Shown one piece after another: positions 11,651-23,804 of a stretch of DNA of 64,000 nt. Under the pieces are notes generated by a model. It saw only the letters and a list, made by a program, of their open reading frames with translations, had not been told where the DNA came from and did no database searches. A program made the translations under genes and the position numbers. Numbering within the stretch: the stretch's first letter is position 1; each line of letters starts with the position of its first letter. Source of the stretch: Isoetes taiwanensis (lineage: Eukaryota; Streptophyta; Lycopodiopsida; Isoetales; Isoetaceae); contig JAJEKV010000575.1 in the NCBI GenBank assembly GCA_021234155.1, positions 62,001 through 126,000 on the forward strand, read 5' to 3'.

Positions 11651-13500
11651 TGACGTTTCGTGACAAAAGATACGGCCCCCAGACGATATCATGGCATCGT
11701 TGCCACGCGACACGCCACCACCCGACGACGGTAATGCTTAACGCAGCCAGTGGGTAGCCCTAGGGGGCAACGCCGTGAATATGAGTAACTATTAATGTGC
11801 ACATTTTCCAATGTACACATTAATGTGGGCACACATTTCCATGTGGACACTTGATGCCAAGTGGGCCACACCTATAGGTGCAATTAATGTGCACATTTTC
11901 CAATGTACACATTAATGTGGGCACACATTTCCATGTGGGCACATTTTGCCACCTAGCCATTAAAGGCAAGTGGGCCCATTACCAATTATCCTACATGCCT
12001 AAAGGGGATAATTGGAAACCCTAGCCAACCCCTTGTCTATTAAGGGAGGGAAACCCTAACTTGCCCAATTTTCATTTCTAGGGTTTTGGAACTCGCTTTG
12101 GCTACCTCAACAAAAACCCGCCCCGTGATCACCGAGAGAACTGCACTTTAGTTTCTCTTTGATTCGAAGGCCAAAGGATGGTCGAGCTCAGTCGAGGAGT
12201 CCCTCAAGGATCGTGTATTTGGTTAATTAGATAGTCTAAACCCTAATTCAGCCATAGAATCGAGGGTTTAGCCTATTAAATTGCCCATAGCAGTTCTCTA
12301 GATCTCTAGATACAGCCTCTAACTAAAGAACCTAACTCTATGATGTAGATTAGATATAGTTCTTTAGTTCTTCTATGATGTATATGGATGATGTATCTCT
12401 ATGAACTCCTTGTATTGGGAAGGGGTAGAGACCTAAAGCTTGGTAGTAGATGCTCCCTAGAGTAGCCCTCTAGCACACCATAGATTCGCCTGTGGTACAA
12501 GAACCACACCGGCCAGGGTGAGGGGCCAGGACCGCTAAGAAGGAGGTTCATGTCCCGACTCTTGAATCCATCCTCCGTGTGTAAGGCCTACCATGGATCA
12601 TTGTGACTAGGTCTAATGGCTCACCACCGAAAGTGGGGTGAGGCATGGACTCGACACCCATGAAGTGGTGTACACTTTCCCTGGGTTCAAATAACACGGG
12701 CAAAGGGCCCTCTAGTCACCTTGAGTCAAAGATGTAGATCTCTGGAGGGAGTGATCCCTTCCCCGCCCCATCGAACCGGAGGATGAAACCCGTGAATAGC
12801 CCTTTTCGGCTATGCATCCTACGGGCTACAAAAGTCCCCGACACTTTTCAGCCCTACTCGCAAAGTGCAATGTGAGGGGCGGATGGAGGGACAACCCTAT
12901 GCCATGTTCATATGCCGCCCAAATCCATTGCCATGAATTCCGCCTGCAATGAACTCCGAGACCCAAGCCGCCGGGCCATCCCTTTGAGTCCGAGCCTTGG
13001 GTAGAACTCCCCATATGTATTGTGCTCACCTTGTTTATGCAGATGTGATGGACCACCGGCCGAGGTGGATATGTGCTTATGTTATATATCGACATGTATG
13101 TTTATGCTTCCCCAGCCTAGGTAGGGCCCCCGAGGGAGACGGGGTAAAATGACCCTTCACTCTTCCCATCGGAACCAGCCACGGCAGCGCTTGTTATGTG
13201 GAGGGCCCCAGACGCAAGATGGAGCTGGTATGGGGGATGAACCCTGCTTGTATACCGGTGAGTGCAACCGTGATGCGTAGTAGGGGACGCCACAATGGTA
13301 TCGTGAGCAATGTTCTTGGAGACCAAGAGCAAAGCACCGCCATGTTCCCAAAGAGCACTAACTTGATAGGGATCCTTAAACCCTAAAAAAATGGGAAACT
13401 TTTTTCTCATTTTTGTAGTTTATGCTAAGCTAGTAATAGTTAAAATGAATAAAAACATAAAAAAGATTAAGAATTGGTGAGCCAACATCCGTGTAGGGTG

Positions 13501-13563
13501 GTCTCACGCCGCGCCAGACGTGAAATGAGATTTTCATTTTCGGGCCGGGCTTAACGGTGAGAC
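13501..13563. repeat. GTCTCAC...GTGAGAC palindrome, copy 1
   Basis: A 63-bp segment with complementary ends GTCTCAC and GTGAGAC and a second inner inverted repeat around GAAATGA/TTTTCATTTTC. The same unit recurs at 13,701, 15,347, 15,545, 23,534 and 23,739. It may form a nested hairpin. Confidence 0.8.
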
Positions 13564-13700
13564 ATTCAAATTTAAAAACACACCAAAAAGTTGTAAATTG
13601 CAAGAAAATAACTTGATAATTCTAAATTAGAGCTAAGAATCGCGAGAATTAGCATGTTACATGTTTAAAAAGTACAAAATTTAGTAGTGGGTCCCACCAT

Positions 13701-13765
13701 GTCTCACACGCCGGGCCAGACAGAAATGACTTTTTCATTTTCGGCTGGGCGCAACGCGGTGAGAC
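13701..13765. repeat. GTCTCAC...GTGAGAC palindrome, copy 2
   Basis: Second copy of the nested inverted-repeat unit, about 75 bp upstream of the LTR TATA box and preceded by GTGGGTCCCACCAT. Confidence 0.8.
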
Positions 13766-13840
13766 CTTGCTTAATTAGGTGTTTTAGATGTTTTAAGCAC
13801 CCCAAAAAGTTAGTTTAAAAGTTGACCTAAAATTGACACC

Positions 13841-13848
13841 TATAAATA
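13841..13848 (+). promoter_or_regulatory. TATA box of the 5' LTR
   Basis: TATAAATA preceded by GACACC, conserved at 23,880 in the other LTR and at 15,788 in the interior. It lies downstream of the two palindromes and is the likely Pol II core promoter of the element. Confidence 0.6.
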
Positions 13849-13999
13849 GACTCGACCCCTCCCATTTCGCTGGTTCTTCCCTTAGAAGCTTTGCTCGGTT
13901 CGCCAAGGCGATCTTCCGGGCGCTTTAGTTCGACGACGAACCAAAGAAATGATGGCCCGCGACAAAACAAACTGCTCTAAGCCCTCGTGGGAGCTTAAT

Positions 14000-15110
14000 C
14001 CTCCGCGGCAATGCTCTCGCCTCTTTCGTGAGAGTCCTTCAAGAACGCTTTTCCGAAGGCTAATCTTCTTCGAAGTTTAAGATGCAGGATCGGATCGAGG
14101 GACCACACCGAGATCATAGACGACGCAAACCAGCAGACATCATGCATCAAATCCTCGAGGAGATCGCAGAGGAGGAGGGAAGGAGCAGGAGCAAAGGGAG
14201 CGCATTGTGGCAGCCAACAGCCGGGGAGCAACACCTGATCGAGACCCACATGTGAGGAGCAAGGGAGAGAAGAGCAAAGACCAAGCTCACCCCCTGATGA
14301 GGAAGCCGATCTTGCACGCCCATCGCGAAGTTTGAAGCCATAGAGAGCCACGGGAGCGAGAGGACTAAGAGTCCGGGAAGACTAACCCACCACCGCCAAC
14401 GAGCCAAAGAAGAGGAAGGCCAAAGCCATTAAAGGTGCAAGAGAAAAGTTGTGAAGGTCGTGGAAGCGAAGCCAGTAGGGCCCGGCCATCAACCAACCAT
14501 CAGCTTAAGAGACCCCGCCTTCCACGACATTCTGGACGAGGATTACGCCCCCAACCCGTGAGGGGCGAAGTTTTCAAAACCCCCACCCGGAGAAGGAGGT
14601 ACCCGAAGGTGTGGCACCCGAGGAAGATCACCCGGCAGATTAACCGAAGCCCCCACCTTTTCCAACGTGGGATAGGGTTAAAGCCCCACCACCACAACGG
14701 ATGCGACGGATAGACCCGGCCAAGGTCTATCGAAGAGGATCAAGGAGCACAACGCCGCACATGGTGAAGTGGGAGGCATACAATGCCTACCATCGTGGAG
14801 CAATGTGGTAAGAACAATCGGCATGACATCCCACAAGAAGTCGACCTTTGAAACCACCGCCACCTGTGCCCAAGCCTCCCCGAAAGCACCGTGGAAGAAG
14901 CTGAGCAAGAAGAAGAAGTTGAGGATCGAGTTCTCAAGGAGATCCGCCACTTCCGTAAGAGTTACCGGACTCTTGATCTCTCGGGCGCCGTTTCCAACGC
15001 TTTGGTCCGTGAAGTCATGCAGAATACAACACGGGACATGCGTAAAGTAACCGACGAATGTTGCCGCGGCCTTATGGAGGCGCAGAGGCAAAGATAGTGC
15101 AGAATTTTGA
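14000..15110 (+). pseudogene. Extra 5' reading region of the chromovirus, function unknown
   Basis: Between the 5' LTR and the internal promoter-like repeat lies about 1.1 kb of coding-like, GC-richer sequence with shifting frames. The clearest stretch (14,891-15,097) encodes a charged, probably helical segment containing EEEVEDRVLKEIRHFRKSYR and ends in a stop near 15,097. An AT-rich segment with poly-A-signal-like sequence follows. It has no clear gag hallmark, and gag-like coding begins only at 15,911. It could be the gag N-terminal part or an additional gene. I do not recognise the family. Confidence 0.4.
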
Positions 15111-15346
15111 AGATTCAACTACCGCGACAAGGCACGCCAAGAGGGTTACCCTCATGAGGCAGATATGTATCTTGCTGTGCACATCAAGGAGAACGCCTTT
15201 GAAACCTTTTTGTAAATAATGAACATTTTATTAATATAAAGAATTTTTATGTAGATAAAGCCGCCGATCTTGTTTAAATAAGTTAAGATATCGATTTCTA
15301 GCTTTTGTTTTAGTTAAATTGGAGCTTTGAGCAAAATTGAGACGAT

Positions 15347-15411
15347 GTCTCACACGCCGCCGTGACGTAAAAATGAGATTCTCATTTTCTGGCCGGGTGC
15401 AACGGTGAGAC
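15347..15411. repeat. GTCTCAC...GTGAGAC palindrome, copy 3
   Basis: Third copy of the nested palindrome, located inside the element rather than in an LTR. Confidence 0.8.
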
Positions 15412-15544
15412 CATGCCCAAAAGTGCCCAAAACAGCTCCAAATCGACCAAATAAGGGGTCAATTCGCCTTAACTCGACGAAGTTTAGTGGAATTACAGCC
15501 TTAGATCACCCAAATTGGTCAAGTTTAGCCCATTTCGAGCCCAT

Positions 15545-15607
15545 GTCTCACACGCCGCCAGACGTAAAATGAACTTCATTATCGGTCCGGGCGAAACGGT
15601 GAGAGAC
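15545..15607. repeat. GTCTCAC...GTGAGAC palindrome, copy 4
   Basis: Fourth copy, internal to the element, about 180 bp upstream of an internal TATAAATA. Confidence 0.75.
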
Positions 15608-15787
15608 CTCGCACCATTTTCTTCACCAAATGATCTTCGCTTTGTTGCAATAGGTTCATTAGTTGTTCTTAGCATGCTTTTAAACCAAAAATTAGCCTCC
15701 AAACACTCAATTGCACCTCCTAATAGGTCAATCGCCCAACTCAAAGTGAATTCTAAGTCATCCAAAAATTAGGGTTTTCCACTTTTC

Positions 15788-15795
15788 TATAAATA
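15788..15795 (+). promoter_or_regulatory. Internal TATA box, possible second promoter of the chromovirus
   Basis: TATAAATAGG is followed by TTTGCTC and GGCGATCTTCC-like sequence, matching the arrangement downstream of the LTR TATA box (TATAAATAGAC, then GCGATCTTCC). Together with two palindromes upstream, about 500 bp of the LTR's promoter end is repeated inside the element, just before the gag-like start at 15,911. Promoter function is inference. Confidence 0.45.
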
Positions 15796-15910
15796 GGTCC
15801 ATCATTTTTCATTTGGCACCCCGCAAGTTTGCTCTCCAACCGCTTAGGGCGATCTTCCAGCCTCCAGGAGGCTTCACAGATCCATCTGCTACTCCCTTCT
15901 TCGCTAGATC

Positions 15911-17440
15911 AATGGCCATCGCCGACTTCAAAGCGATGGTACAGCCATGGTGCCTATCTTCGCCGGTGGCGGATGTCAACCACATCTTCCAAGTCTTTGG
16001 GAAAGAAATTGATATCCAAGCCACGCTAAATGCAACCCCAAAGATATAGGCAAGTGCTAGCAGAGTTTCAAGCTAGGGTAGGACCCTCCCTTGTTCAGTT
16101 CCCCTTGCATAGGATATTTTGTCCCCGCCCATCCCTTCAAGCAGCCTTTGGAGGATGTCCCCAACATCGCCAAGTACCTAACCAACAAAGCGAAAGGTCG
16201 CCAGACTACATGGTCCCGATACCAACAGATCAAGTACTTCTCCTACACCGCTGCCTTAGCCATTTTTTTTTATCCCCACGCGGCTTTAAAACCCAATGGG
16301 GTAACCTCTATCCTCCGGATGGAGGTGGACCCCATAGCAAGCAGGCAGAAGAAGAGCGAGCGCGCTTTGCAATATCAGCAAGAGCAGAAGGAGAAGACGA
16401 AGAAGAAGAGGAGTCCGACGACAATAAGTACACGGAGCTCGACTGCAGGAGGAACGGCAACAAAGCAAACAGGAGATGGCGAACTTTGAGCAGAGCCCAG
16501 CAGAACATCAGGATTGCTCCCCTCGGGCAGGGCATCACAAGCCTAGCCCCAATCATCATCAACGAGAGGAGTATTTACTCCTCGACATCCTAACCTTCCC
16601 GAAGTGCAGAGAGGGGAGCTCCGATTGGACTAACTACTCCACCAAATTTCCACGGCAAATCGTGACTTGACGACTTCATCGTCCGGGGAGCCCGGACTTT
16701 CCGCCGCCCAAGTGAGGAAGCCGACACTTACGTGAGAGTGGGCCTCGGGCACATCCGTGCCTACAAAAAGATCGCAAATGATGGATTTGTTTAGAGCCGC
16801 CAACAGAGGAGGAGTTCCTCGCCTCCGTGAACAGATGGGGATCCGTGGGAAGACACAAAAGCATTTTAATGCCGAGGCCTTGACACCACCTCCATCAAGA
16901 GGAGCGTGAATCGACCTCGGGCGAAGCCGACTCCACAATTGAAGACCACCGACCTCACCAAATAGAAGTCGGCGAATACGCCGGGAGGCACAGGTCTGGA
17001 GGCCAAACAAGCGAGAGAGGTTTCAGCGACGCGACAATGACCAGGTCCCCGAGGTACTACCGCCGCTGCCGCTAGATGGGGAGAATAGCGGTAATCCACC
17101 GCAAGTTCAGCCCCGCAGGTGAAGAAGGAGAGTTCATGCCGACAGAACTCTCAAGCCGGCAGCATGCCGCGATAGTGCCAAATGTCGACTACGCCCTCGG
17201 GTCAAGAGGGCAATGGCACTTGACCTCTTCGGACTTCGCCATACCCCATCGACGTCAGCGAGATTGGCGGTCACCGCAGCCTTTACATCCTAATCGGAAG
17301 GGTGGAAGAGCCGGTGAGAGCCTTGCATGCTCGTCGCCAGAACTATCATCAGGAACTTGGGTCATTCTAAGAGGAACGCCCAAGTTAAGAAGTTCCTTGA
17401 GGACAACCCCGTCAGACCGGGCGATTTCAAGATTAGTTAG
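15911..17440 (+). pseudogene. gag-like region of the chromovirus
   Basis: A start at 15,911 gives MAIADFKAMVQPWCLSSPVA and stays open for 45 codons before the frame breaks. Further coding-like pieces follow, including KQPLEDVPNIAKYLTNKAK near 16,138 and an Asp/Glu/Lys-rich stretch near 16,380-16,430. Its position directly upstream of pol supports gag, the capsid protein of the element. I could not find an unambiguous zinc knuckle. Several stops and frameshifts are present. Confidence 0.45.
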
Positions 17441-18049
17441 ACTCTTGATCCCGAGACTTTTTGTACTAAAATATTATATAATATATGAATATAATCTCTC
17501 GGCAGCACTTTAAAATGTTTTGTTGATATATTTTTGCCCCACAACTATACCAACAAACATAAACAATGCAAGAGAACAAGGAAAACTAACCATATAGCCA
17601 TGAATTACTTGTGTATGCGCTAGAGGCCTAGGCTCGGGGGAACGACAACGCCAAGACCTTAGGGAAGAACAGACCCCACCCGCACCAACCCGACGGCAAG
17701 ATCATTGAGATCATTGTGTAAAGAAGTTGTTCCCATCATGCAAAGGCATGTCTTCTAAGATTGTACAAGTGCATCAAGAGCTAACGAGGTAGCATACATC
17801 TTCAAGCTTGAGATTGACGAGCCACGAAACGAGAGGAAAGCAAAGAAGACGGTGGTGTCGGCAAGTTGCCGGGCAAATAGCTCAGCTGATCACGGAGTTC
17901 CATGATCTCTTTCGGATGAGATCAAGCAGCTTAATCAGATAGGGAGTCGAGTGTGAGATAGCACTCGAACCGGGAGCAAAGCCAACAAGCAAGGCTCCAT
18001 ACGTAATGATGACGCAGAGTTGACGGAGTGAAGAAGCAATTGTAGAGTT

Positions 18050-18600
18050 GCTCTAACCTAGGTTTCATTAGACCTAGTGTCTCGCCATTTGGAGCATGGA
18101 TTCTCTTTGTAAAGAAGAAGGATGGCGGTTTAAAGATGTGCATAGACTATAGGCGGGTGAACAAGCACACCATTAAGAACAAGTATGCGCCCCCCGCATC
18201 GGATGACTTGATGGATCAACCCAAGGTGCAAAGGTCTTCTCCAAAATCGACTTAAGGTCAGGTTATCATCGATCGGGATAAAGGAGGAGGATATCCATAA
18301 GATCGCTTCTTAACGCCAGATGGGCATTATGAGTTCACTGTAATGCCTTTCGGCTTATCGAATGCCCCCGCGACGCTCATGAGGCTCATGAACGACATCT
18401 TGAGGTGGGAGTTTTAGACACCTTGTGATTGTATTCTTTTGATGACATTTTGGTGTATAGCAGATCCCTTGAAGAGCACGCACAACACTTGAGGAGAGTA
18501 CTAGAGAAGTTGAAGAGGCACCGGCCAGGCGCCAAGTTGTCGGCGTCACTTCAAGAACGGAGAAGGTGGAATACCTTGGTCATGTGATCTCAAGAAGGAA
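18050..18600 (+). pseudogene. Chromovirus reverse transcriptase
   Basis: Contains [16 protein letters not shown] at about 18,102-18,150, the classic Ty3/gypsy RT entry motif. It is followed by [10 protein letters not shown], then [16 protein letters not shown] near 18,330-18,370 and the catalytic box as FFDDILVYS at about 18,432-18,460. The palm-domain order is correct. Small indels change the frame between motifs, including a partial stop before the DD box. Confidence 0.85.
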
Positions 18601-18769
18601 TCTCGACGATCCTGCCAAGATTGAGGCCGCTATTCGCTGGCCGGCCAACCAAGAACGTGCATGAAGTCTTAAGTTTTCTAGGCCTAGTAGGGTACTACAG
18701 AAGTTTGTGAAGAACTTCGGGGCTTAAGATAGCGCCCGTTAAGTTAACGGAATTTGGACGAGGGCGGAG

Positions 18770-19300
18770 AAAGTGAAAGATTGGGCAGAGCATTGGCACA
18801 AGAAAGCCAGCGTGGGTTGAATTGTTGAAGGAAGCTTTTAACTGCCGCCCTGGATCTTTTAACTCGGCCGACCGGAGAAAGACAAGCTTGTAGCTAACCT
18901 TGCACGGTAAGATAGCTACAAGTCACGGTGCAAAGGTCATGCAAGAAGAGCGGTGGTAGCGTATGATTCCAGGAACATGAACGAGCGAACGCGGGCCACC
19001 CCACCCTAACGCATCAGGAATTGCTTAAGGTTGTCGTGGCATTAAGAATTTGGAGGCACTACCTTTTGGGAAGGAAGTTCCAGGTTGGATACGTACCATC
19101 GAGCCTCCAAGATGTATTCACGCAACCACACCTCAACCCGAGGCGGGGAAGATGGATGGAGTTCCTTGAAGAGTATGACTTTGATATAGTCTACAAGCTA
19201 GGGGAAGCTCAATGTGGTAGCGGATGCACTTTCAAGGCATCCCCCGACAACCGTGAGTGCATTGTAATGTAATTTCGACGCCTTCCAAATGACTTTGGTA
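18770..19300 (+). pseudogene. Chromovirus RNase H region
   Basis: Follows the RT and ends with sequence like LNPRRGRWMEFLEEYDFDI and a VADALSR-like step near 19,215 (frame-shifted here). These are the usual landmarks at the RNase H end of Ty3/gypsy pol. It removes the RNA strand of RNA:DNA hybrids during reverse transcription. Broken by indels. Confidence 0.7.
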
Positions 19301-19399
19301 AGAAGATTGAAGAGTCCTTGCCAACGGATGTGGATTTCAAAGAAGTATGGGCAAGCCTCTCTAGAGAGGCTAGAAACGCACAAGGAGCCGGGAAGCCTT

Positions 19400-20330
19400 T
19401 AAACATTATAAGAAGGAAGGCAACCTGCTATACCATAAGAACAAGCAGCGCACTCAATCATCGGTGTAAGGAAATTGATCCTCCACGACACGCGACAACA
19501 GCCCAATAGCCTGGCCATGCGGATTCATGAAAACATATTTCAAAGTCGCAAAGCCCCGCATTATTGGCCAGGAATGAAGAAGCAAGTAGCTCGCTACATC
19601 GTAGAGAATGCCGGTTATACGGCGAGACACGGCGGCAGCAGCTTCGAATTCCAGTGAGCATTAGTTTATGCAAGGTATTAAACGCTAAGTGGGGAGGTGA
19701 TTAGCATGGATTTCATCACGGGACTCCTAAGGACCGTAAGAGGGAAAGATGCGTTGATGGTAGTAGTCGACAAGTTGTCGAAAAATGGCACATTTTTGCC
19801 TTGCGGGACCACGTGATACAAATATATGGATACAAATAAACTCTTCACCAAAGAGATTTTCAGGCTTCATGGCATGCCAAGGAGATTATCTCCCACGGGG
19901 ATCCGGTTCATGAGTGCCTTCCGGCAAGACCTCTTTACGACGATTCGGCACGGCTATCCATGAGCATGGCATATCATCCTCGGACGGATGGCCAAATAGA
20001 GCGGACCAACAGGATTTTAGAAGACATGCTACTTAAACTAATGTCCGGAATAAGCAAGGTATATGGGGAAGAATTTATTCACTTGGTGGAGTTTGCATAC
20101 AATAGCACCAAGCGGGAATCATCCCAAATGTCGCCATTTATGATCAATTACGGCTATCGCTGCCTAACTCGCATAATTTGGCACAACCCCGCGGTCAAAG
20201 CGGGAAGTTTATGCAGATGTTACCGATATGCGCGGCTTGTGGAAGAGGTTCGGGGTATTTGCTAGCAGCAAGAAGTCGGAGAAAGAGCATCGACGCTAAT
20301 CGAACAAAGAAAGAGAGTTCAAAGTTGGAG
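19400..20330 (+). pseudogene. Chromovirus integrase
   Basis: YWPGMKKQVARYI near 19,562-19,600 marks the zinc-binding N-terminal domain. The core begins near 19,700 (MDFITGL). The segment MAYHPRTDGQIERTNRILED at about 19,966-20,030 is the hallmark carrying the catalytic Glu. HLVEFAYNSTKRES and SPFMINYG follow. It integrates element cDNA into the host genome. The second catalytic Asp region near 19,900 is degraded. Confidence 0.85.
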
Positions 20331-20599
20331 ATGATGTTTGGCCTCAAGATCAAGGTGAAGCAGTGGCTCGGGATCGGAATTGCAAGAAGCTTGCTCCAAG
20401 GTGGAGCTGGACCTTTCGTAATAGTCAAGAGAGTAGGTAATCAATCCTACAAGCTAGACTTGCCACAAGACACCTAAAGATTCATAAGGTCTTCCACGTG
20501 AGTTTGTTGAAGAAGCACACTCCAAATCCGCATCGGTCTTAGACTCTCCAACGTTGTTGGAAATGATCTGAGGAACAAATTTGAAATAGTTCCGCAATT

Positions 20600-20735
20600 G
20601 ATTCTTGATAAAGCTTTCAAGAAAACGAGGAGATCCGAAGTTTCCCAATATTTGGTCAAGTGGAAACACTTACCGCTGGAAGACGCGACATGGGTACTTA
20701 AGAAAGATTTAGTGAAGCAAAGGTCCATAGTTTAT
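20600..20735 (+). pseudogene. Chromodomain at the pol C-terminus
   Basis: YLVKWKHLPLEDATWV (about 20,649-20,697) is a clear chromodomain core: the aromatic Y, the W of VKW and the W of ATW that form the methyl-lysine cage region are all present. It follows the integrase, as in chromoviruses, where it can direct insertion to heterochromatin. The local frame is open from 20,598, but the link to the integrase is shifted. Confidence 0.85.
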
Positions 20736-20849
20736 GGAGCAATGGGACTGCAAGGTCATCTTCAAGACATCGGCTCAAAGCATGTCGATTTGTGTAGATT
20801 AATTCTATGCCTAGTTAAGATTAATCTACGATGCAACCTATGCTAGGTA

Positions 20850-21669
20850 TGGGTCGCATGCGCCAGACCAATGATGAGACCACTACGGTGATCTCTAGGG
20901 CTGGTGTAATGTCAATGTAGGCATGACCCGTTTCCGCTTTGGGAAAGTGGAAGGTAGATTAGAAAGTCTACTGCTCCACTAAGCAGAGCGACCTCTGAGA
21001 GAAAGGGAGGTCATGAAGGAATGCACTAATAGGAAAAGCACCTCTAGCCCCATATATGCTTTGATAGGAGGAATCAGGCCTTCACGCCCCATATACTGAG
21101 GAAGGACCTATCCTCCCATTTGGGCAACTAGGGTGTAGGCATGAGCGACATATAGGCATATAGTACCGGTCTCCACGGGCCATAATGGAAGATTCACCCT
21201 CTTCCTAATACGGAGATTAGCCATGCATCCATGTAGATAGGTGGGGTGGTCACCATATAACCAAAATTTTATTAATAATTAAAATGGTACTAACGTGAGT
21301 GTCACCAAGCAGCCAATAGAGCCCGGAGGGCAAGGAGGTCGAAGGTTTAAGACTTGCAAACACAAATTTTGTTGGAATGTGTTGCAAGGAATGAAGAGTA
21401 CCCTGACGTTAATCTTAATTTTGATAAACTTAATTGTCATGTTAATGAATTATTGAGTAACCGCTTTAATGATGTTATGAATTGATAAGTTATTTTACAA
21501 TATAATAGTGTGATAATGTCCTAAAAATATTACCTTAAGGTAATCTTAATAAAACGTAAGTATTATAGTAGTTATAGTGATGCATCGGTTGATTGCAAGT
21601 TAGATGATCCCAAGGTGGGGGAGACCCACGTCATGCCGCGACAACATCATTTCGGTGGTGGGGAGAATG
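20850..21669 (+). other. 3' untranslated region and polypurine tract of the chromovirus
   Basis: Non-coding sequence between the chromodomain and the 3' LTR. It ends in the purine-rich GGTGGTGGGGAGAATG, the probable plus-strand primer. Nothing else is recognised. Confidence 0.6.
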
Positions 21670-23533
21670 TGACGTTTCCGTGACAAAGATAGGTCCCGGT
21701 CCCGTGATCTATATCGCATCGCTTCCACGCGGGACACCAAATTCCGACCGACGGTAACGCTTAACGCAGCCGTGGGTAGCCCTAGGGGCAACGTGCCAGA
21801 ATATGTGTAACTATTAATGTGCACATTTTCCAATGTACACATTAATGTGGGCACACATTTCCATGTGTGGACACTTGATGCCAAGTGGGCCACACCCATA
21901 GGTAATTAATGTGCACATTTTCCAATGTACACATTAATGTGGGCACATATTTCCATGTGGGCACATTTTGCCACCTAGCCATTAAAGGCAGGGTCCATTA
22001 CCAATTATCCCACATGCCTAAAGGGGATAATTGGAAACCCTAGCCAACCCCTTGTCTATTAAGGAGGGAAACCCTAACTTGCCCAATTTTTGTTTCTAGG
22101 GTTTTGAACTGCTTTGGTCAGCCTCAATGCCTAAAACCGCAGCCCTGTGACTCGCCCGAGAGAACTGTACCCTTAGTTTCTCTTGATTCGGCGTTTCAAG
22201 GAGGATGGTCGAAAGCTCAGTCAGAGGAGTCCCTAAAGGATCAGTATTTGGTTAATTAGATAGTCTAAACCCTAATTCACCATAGAATCAAGAGGGTTTA
22301 GCCTATTAAATTGCCCATAGCAGCCTTCTAGATCTCTAGATACCGCCTCTAACTAAAGAACCTAACTCTATGATGTAGATTAGATATAGTTCTTTTAGTT
22401 CTTCTATGATGCATATGGATGATGTATCTCTATGAACTCCTTTGTATTGGGAAGGGGGTAGAGACCTAAAGCTTGGTAGTAGATGCCCTAGAGTAGCCTC
22501 TCTAGCAACACGATAGATTCGGGCTCTGAAGTACAAGAACCACACCGGTTGTGGGTGAAGGGGCAGACCGGGCTAAGAAGGAGGTTCATGTCCCGACTTT
22601 GAACGATCCCTCCGGGGTGTGTAAGGCCTACCGTGGATCATTGTGACTAGGTCTAATGGCTCACCACCGAAAGTGCGGGTGAGGCATGGACTCGACACCG
22701 CGGAAGTGGTGTACACTTTCCGTGAAGGGTTCACCAACACGGGCAAAGTGGCCCTCTAGTCACCTTGAGTCGGCATGTAGATCTCCGAGGGAGTGATCCC
22801 TTCTGTCCCATCGAACCGGGAGGATGAAACCCGTGAATAGCCCTTCCGCTATGCATCCCGGCTGGCCATTGGTCCCCGGACACTTTTCAGCCTACTCGCA
22901 AAGTGTGCCTGGGAGGGGCGGATGGAGTGGACAACCCTATGCCATGTTCTATATGCCACCCAAATCCATTGCCATGAATTCTCGCCGCGAATGAACTCCG
23001 AGACCCAAGCCGTGGGCCATCCCCTTGAGTCTCGAGCCTTGGGTAGAACTCCCTATATGTATTGTGCTCATCTTGTTTATGCAGATGTGATGGACCACCC
23101 GGCCGAGGTGGATATGTGCTTATGTTATATATCGACATGTATGTTTACGCTTCGCCAGCCTAGGTAGGCCCCGGAGGGAGATGGGGTAAAATGACCCCTT
23201 TACTCTTCCCACCGAACCACCATGGTTGCAAAGTTAGCGTGGAGGGCCCCCAGACGGCGATGGAGCTGGTATGGGGATGAACTCCGCTTTGTATACCTGC
23301 GAGTGCACCAGAGCGCGTAGTAGGGGACGCCATGCTGGTATCGTGAGCAATGTTCTTGGAGACTAAGAGCAAAGCACCGGCCATGTTCCCAAAGAGCACT
23401 AACTTGATAGGATCCTTAAACCTCTAAAAAATGGGAAATTTTTTTCTCATTTTTGTAGTTTATGCTAAGCTAGTAATAGTTAAAATGAATAAAAACATAA
23501 AAAGATTAAGAATTGGTGAGCCAACATCCGTAG

Positions 23534-23604
23534 GTCTCACACGCCAAAGGCCAGATGCGGGAAATGAGATTTTCATTTTCGGAGCTGGGCTTAACGTGTG
23601 AGAC
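23534..23604. repeat. GTCTCAC...GTGAGAC palindrome, copy 5
   Basis: Equivalent of copy 1 in the 3' LTR, a few bases longer. Confidence 0.8.
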
Positions 23605-23738
23605 ATCAAATTAAACACACCAAAAAGTTGTAAATTAAAAAGAAAATAACTTGATAATTCTAAATTAGAGCTAAGAATCAGTAGAATTAGCATGTTACAT
23701 GTTTAAAAAGTACAAAATTTAGTAGTGGGTCCCATTAT

Positions 23739-23804
23739 GTCTTCACACGCCGCTACCAGACAGAAATGACTTTTCATTTTCTACCGGGCTAACGGTGGTG
23801 AGAC
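23739..23804. repeat. GTCTCAC...GTGAGAC palindrome, copy 6
   Basis: Equivalent of copy 2 in the 3' LTR. The left arm has one inserted T. Confidence 0.75.

Larger units (their letters stand above)
11651..13998 (+). repeat. 5' LTR of the chromovirus
   Basis: Starts TGACGTTTC and is collinear with 21,670-24,034. It contains an internal duplicated segment (TTAATGTGCACATTTTCCAA at about 11,792 and 11,883) and a TATAAATA box at 13,841. Two GTCTCAC...GTGAGAC palindromes lie upstream of the TATA box. The TATA position implies a U3 of about 2.2 kb and a short R-U5. The 3' limit is uncertain by tens of bases because the two LTRs diverge there. Confidence 0.8.

Noticed and set aside
13995-14407. Minus-strand 118- and 86-codon frames with hydrophobic runs
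   Set aside because: They oppose the plus-strand coding direction of the chromovirus and show no domain.
16286-16562. Leu/Ser-rich minus-strand frames resembling a signal peptide
   Set aside because: Complement of an Asp/Glu/Lys-rich segment in the gag-like region.
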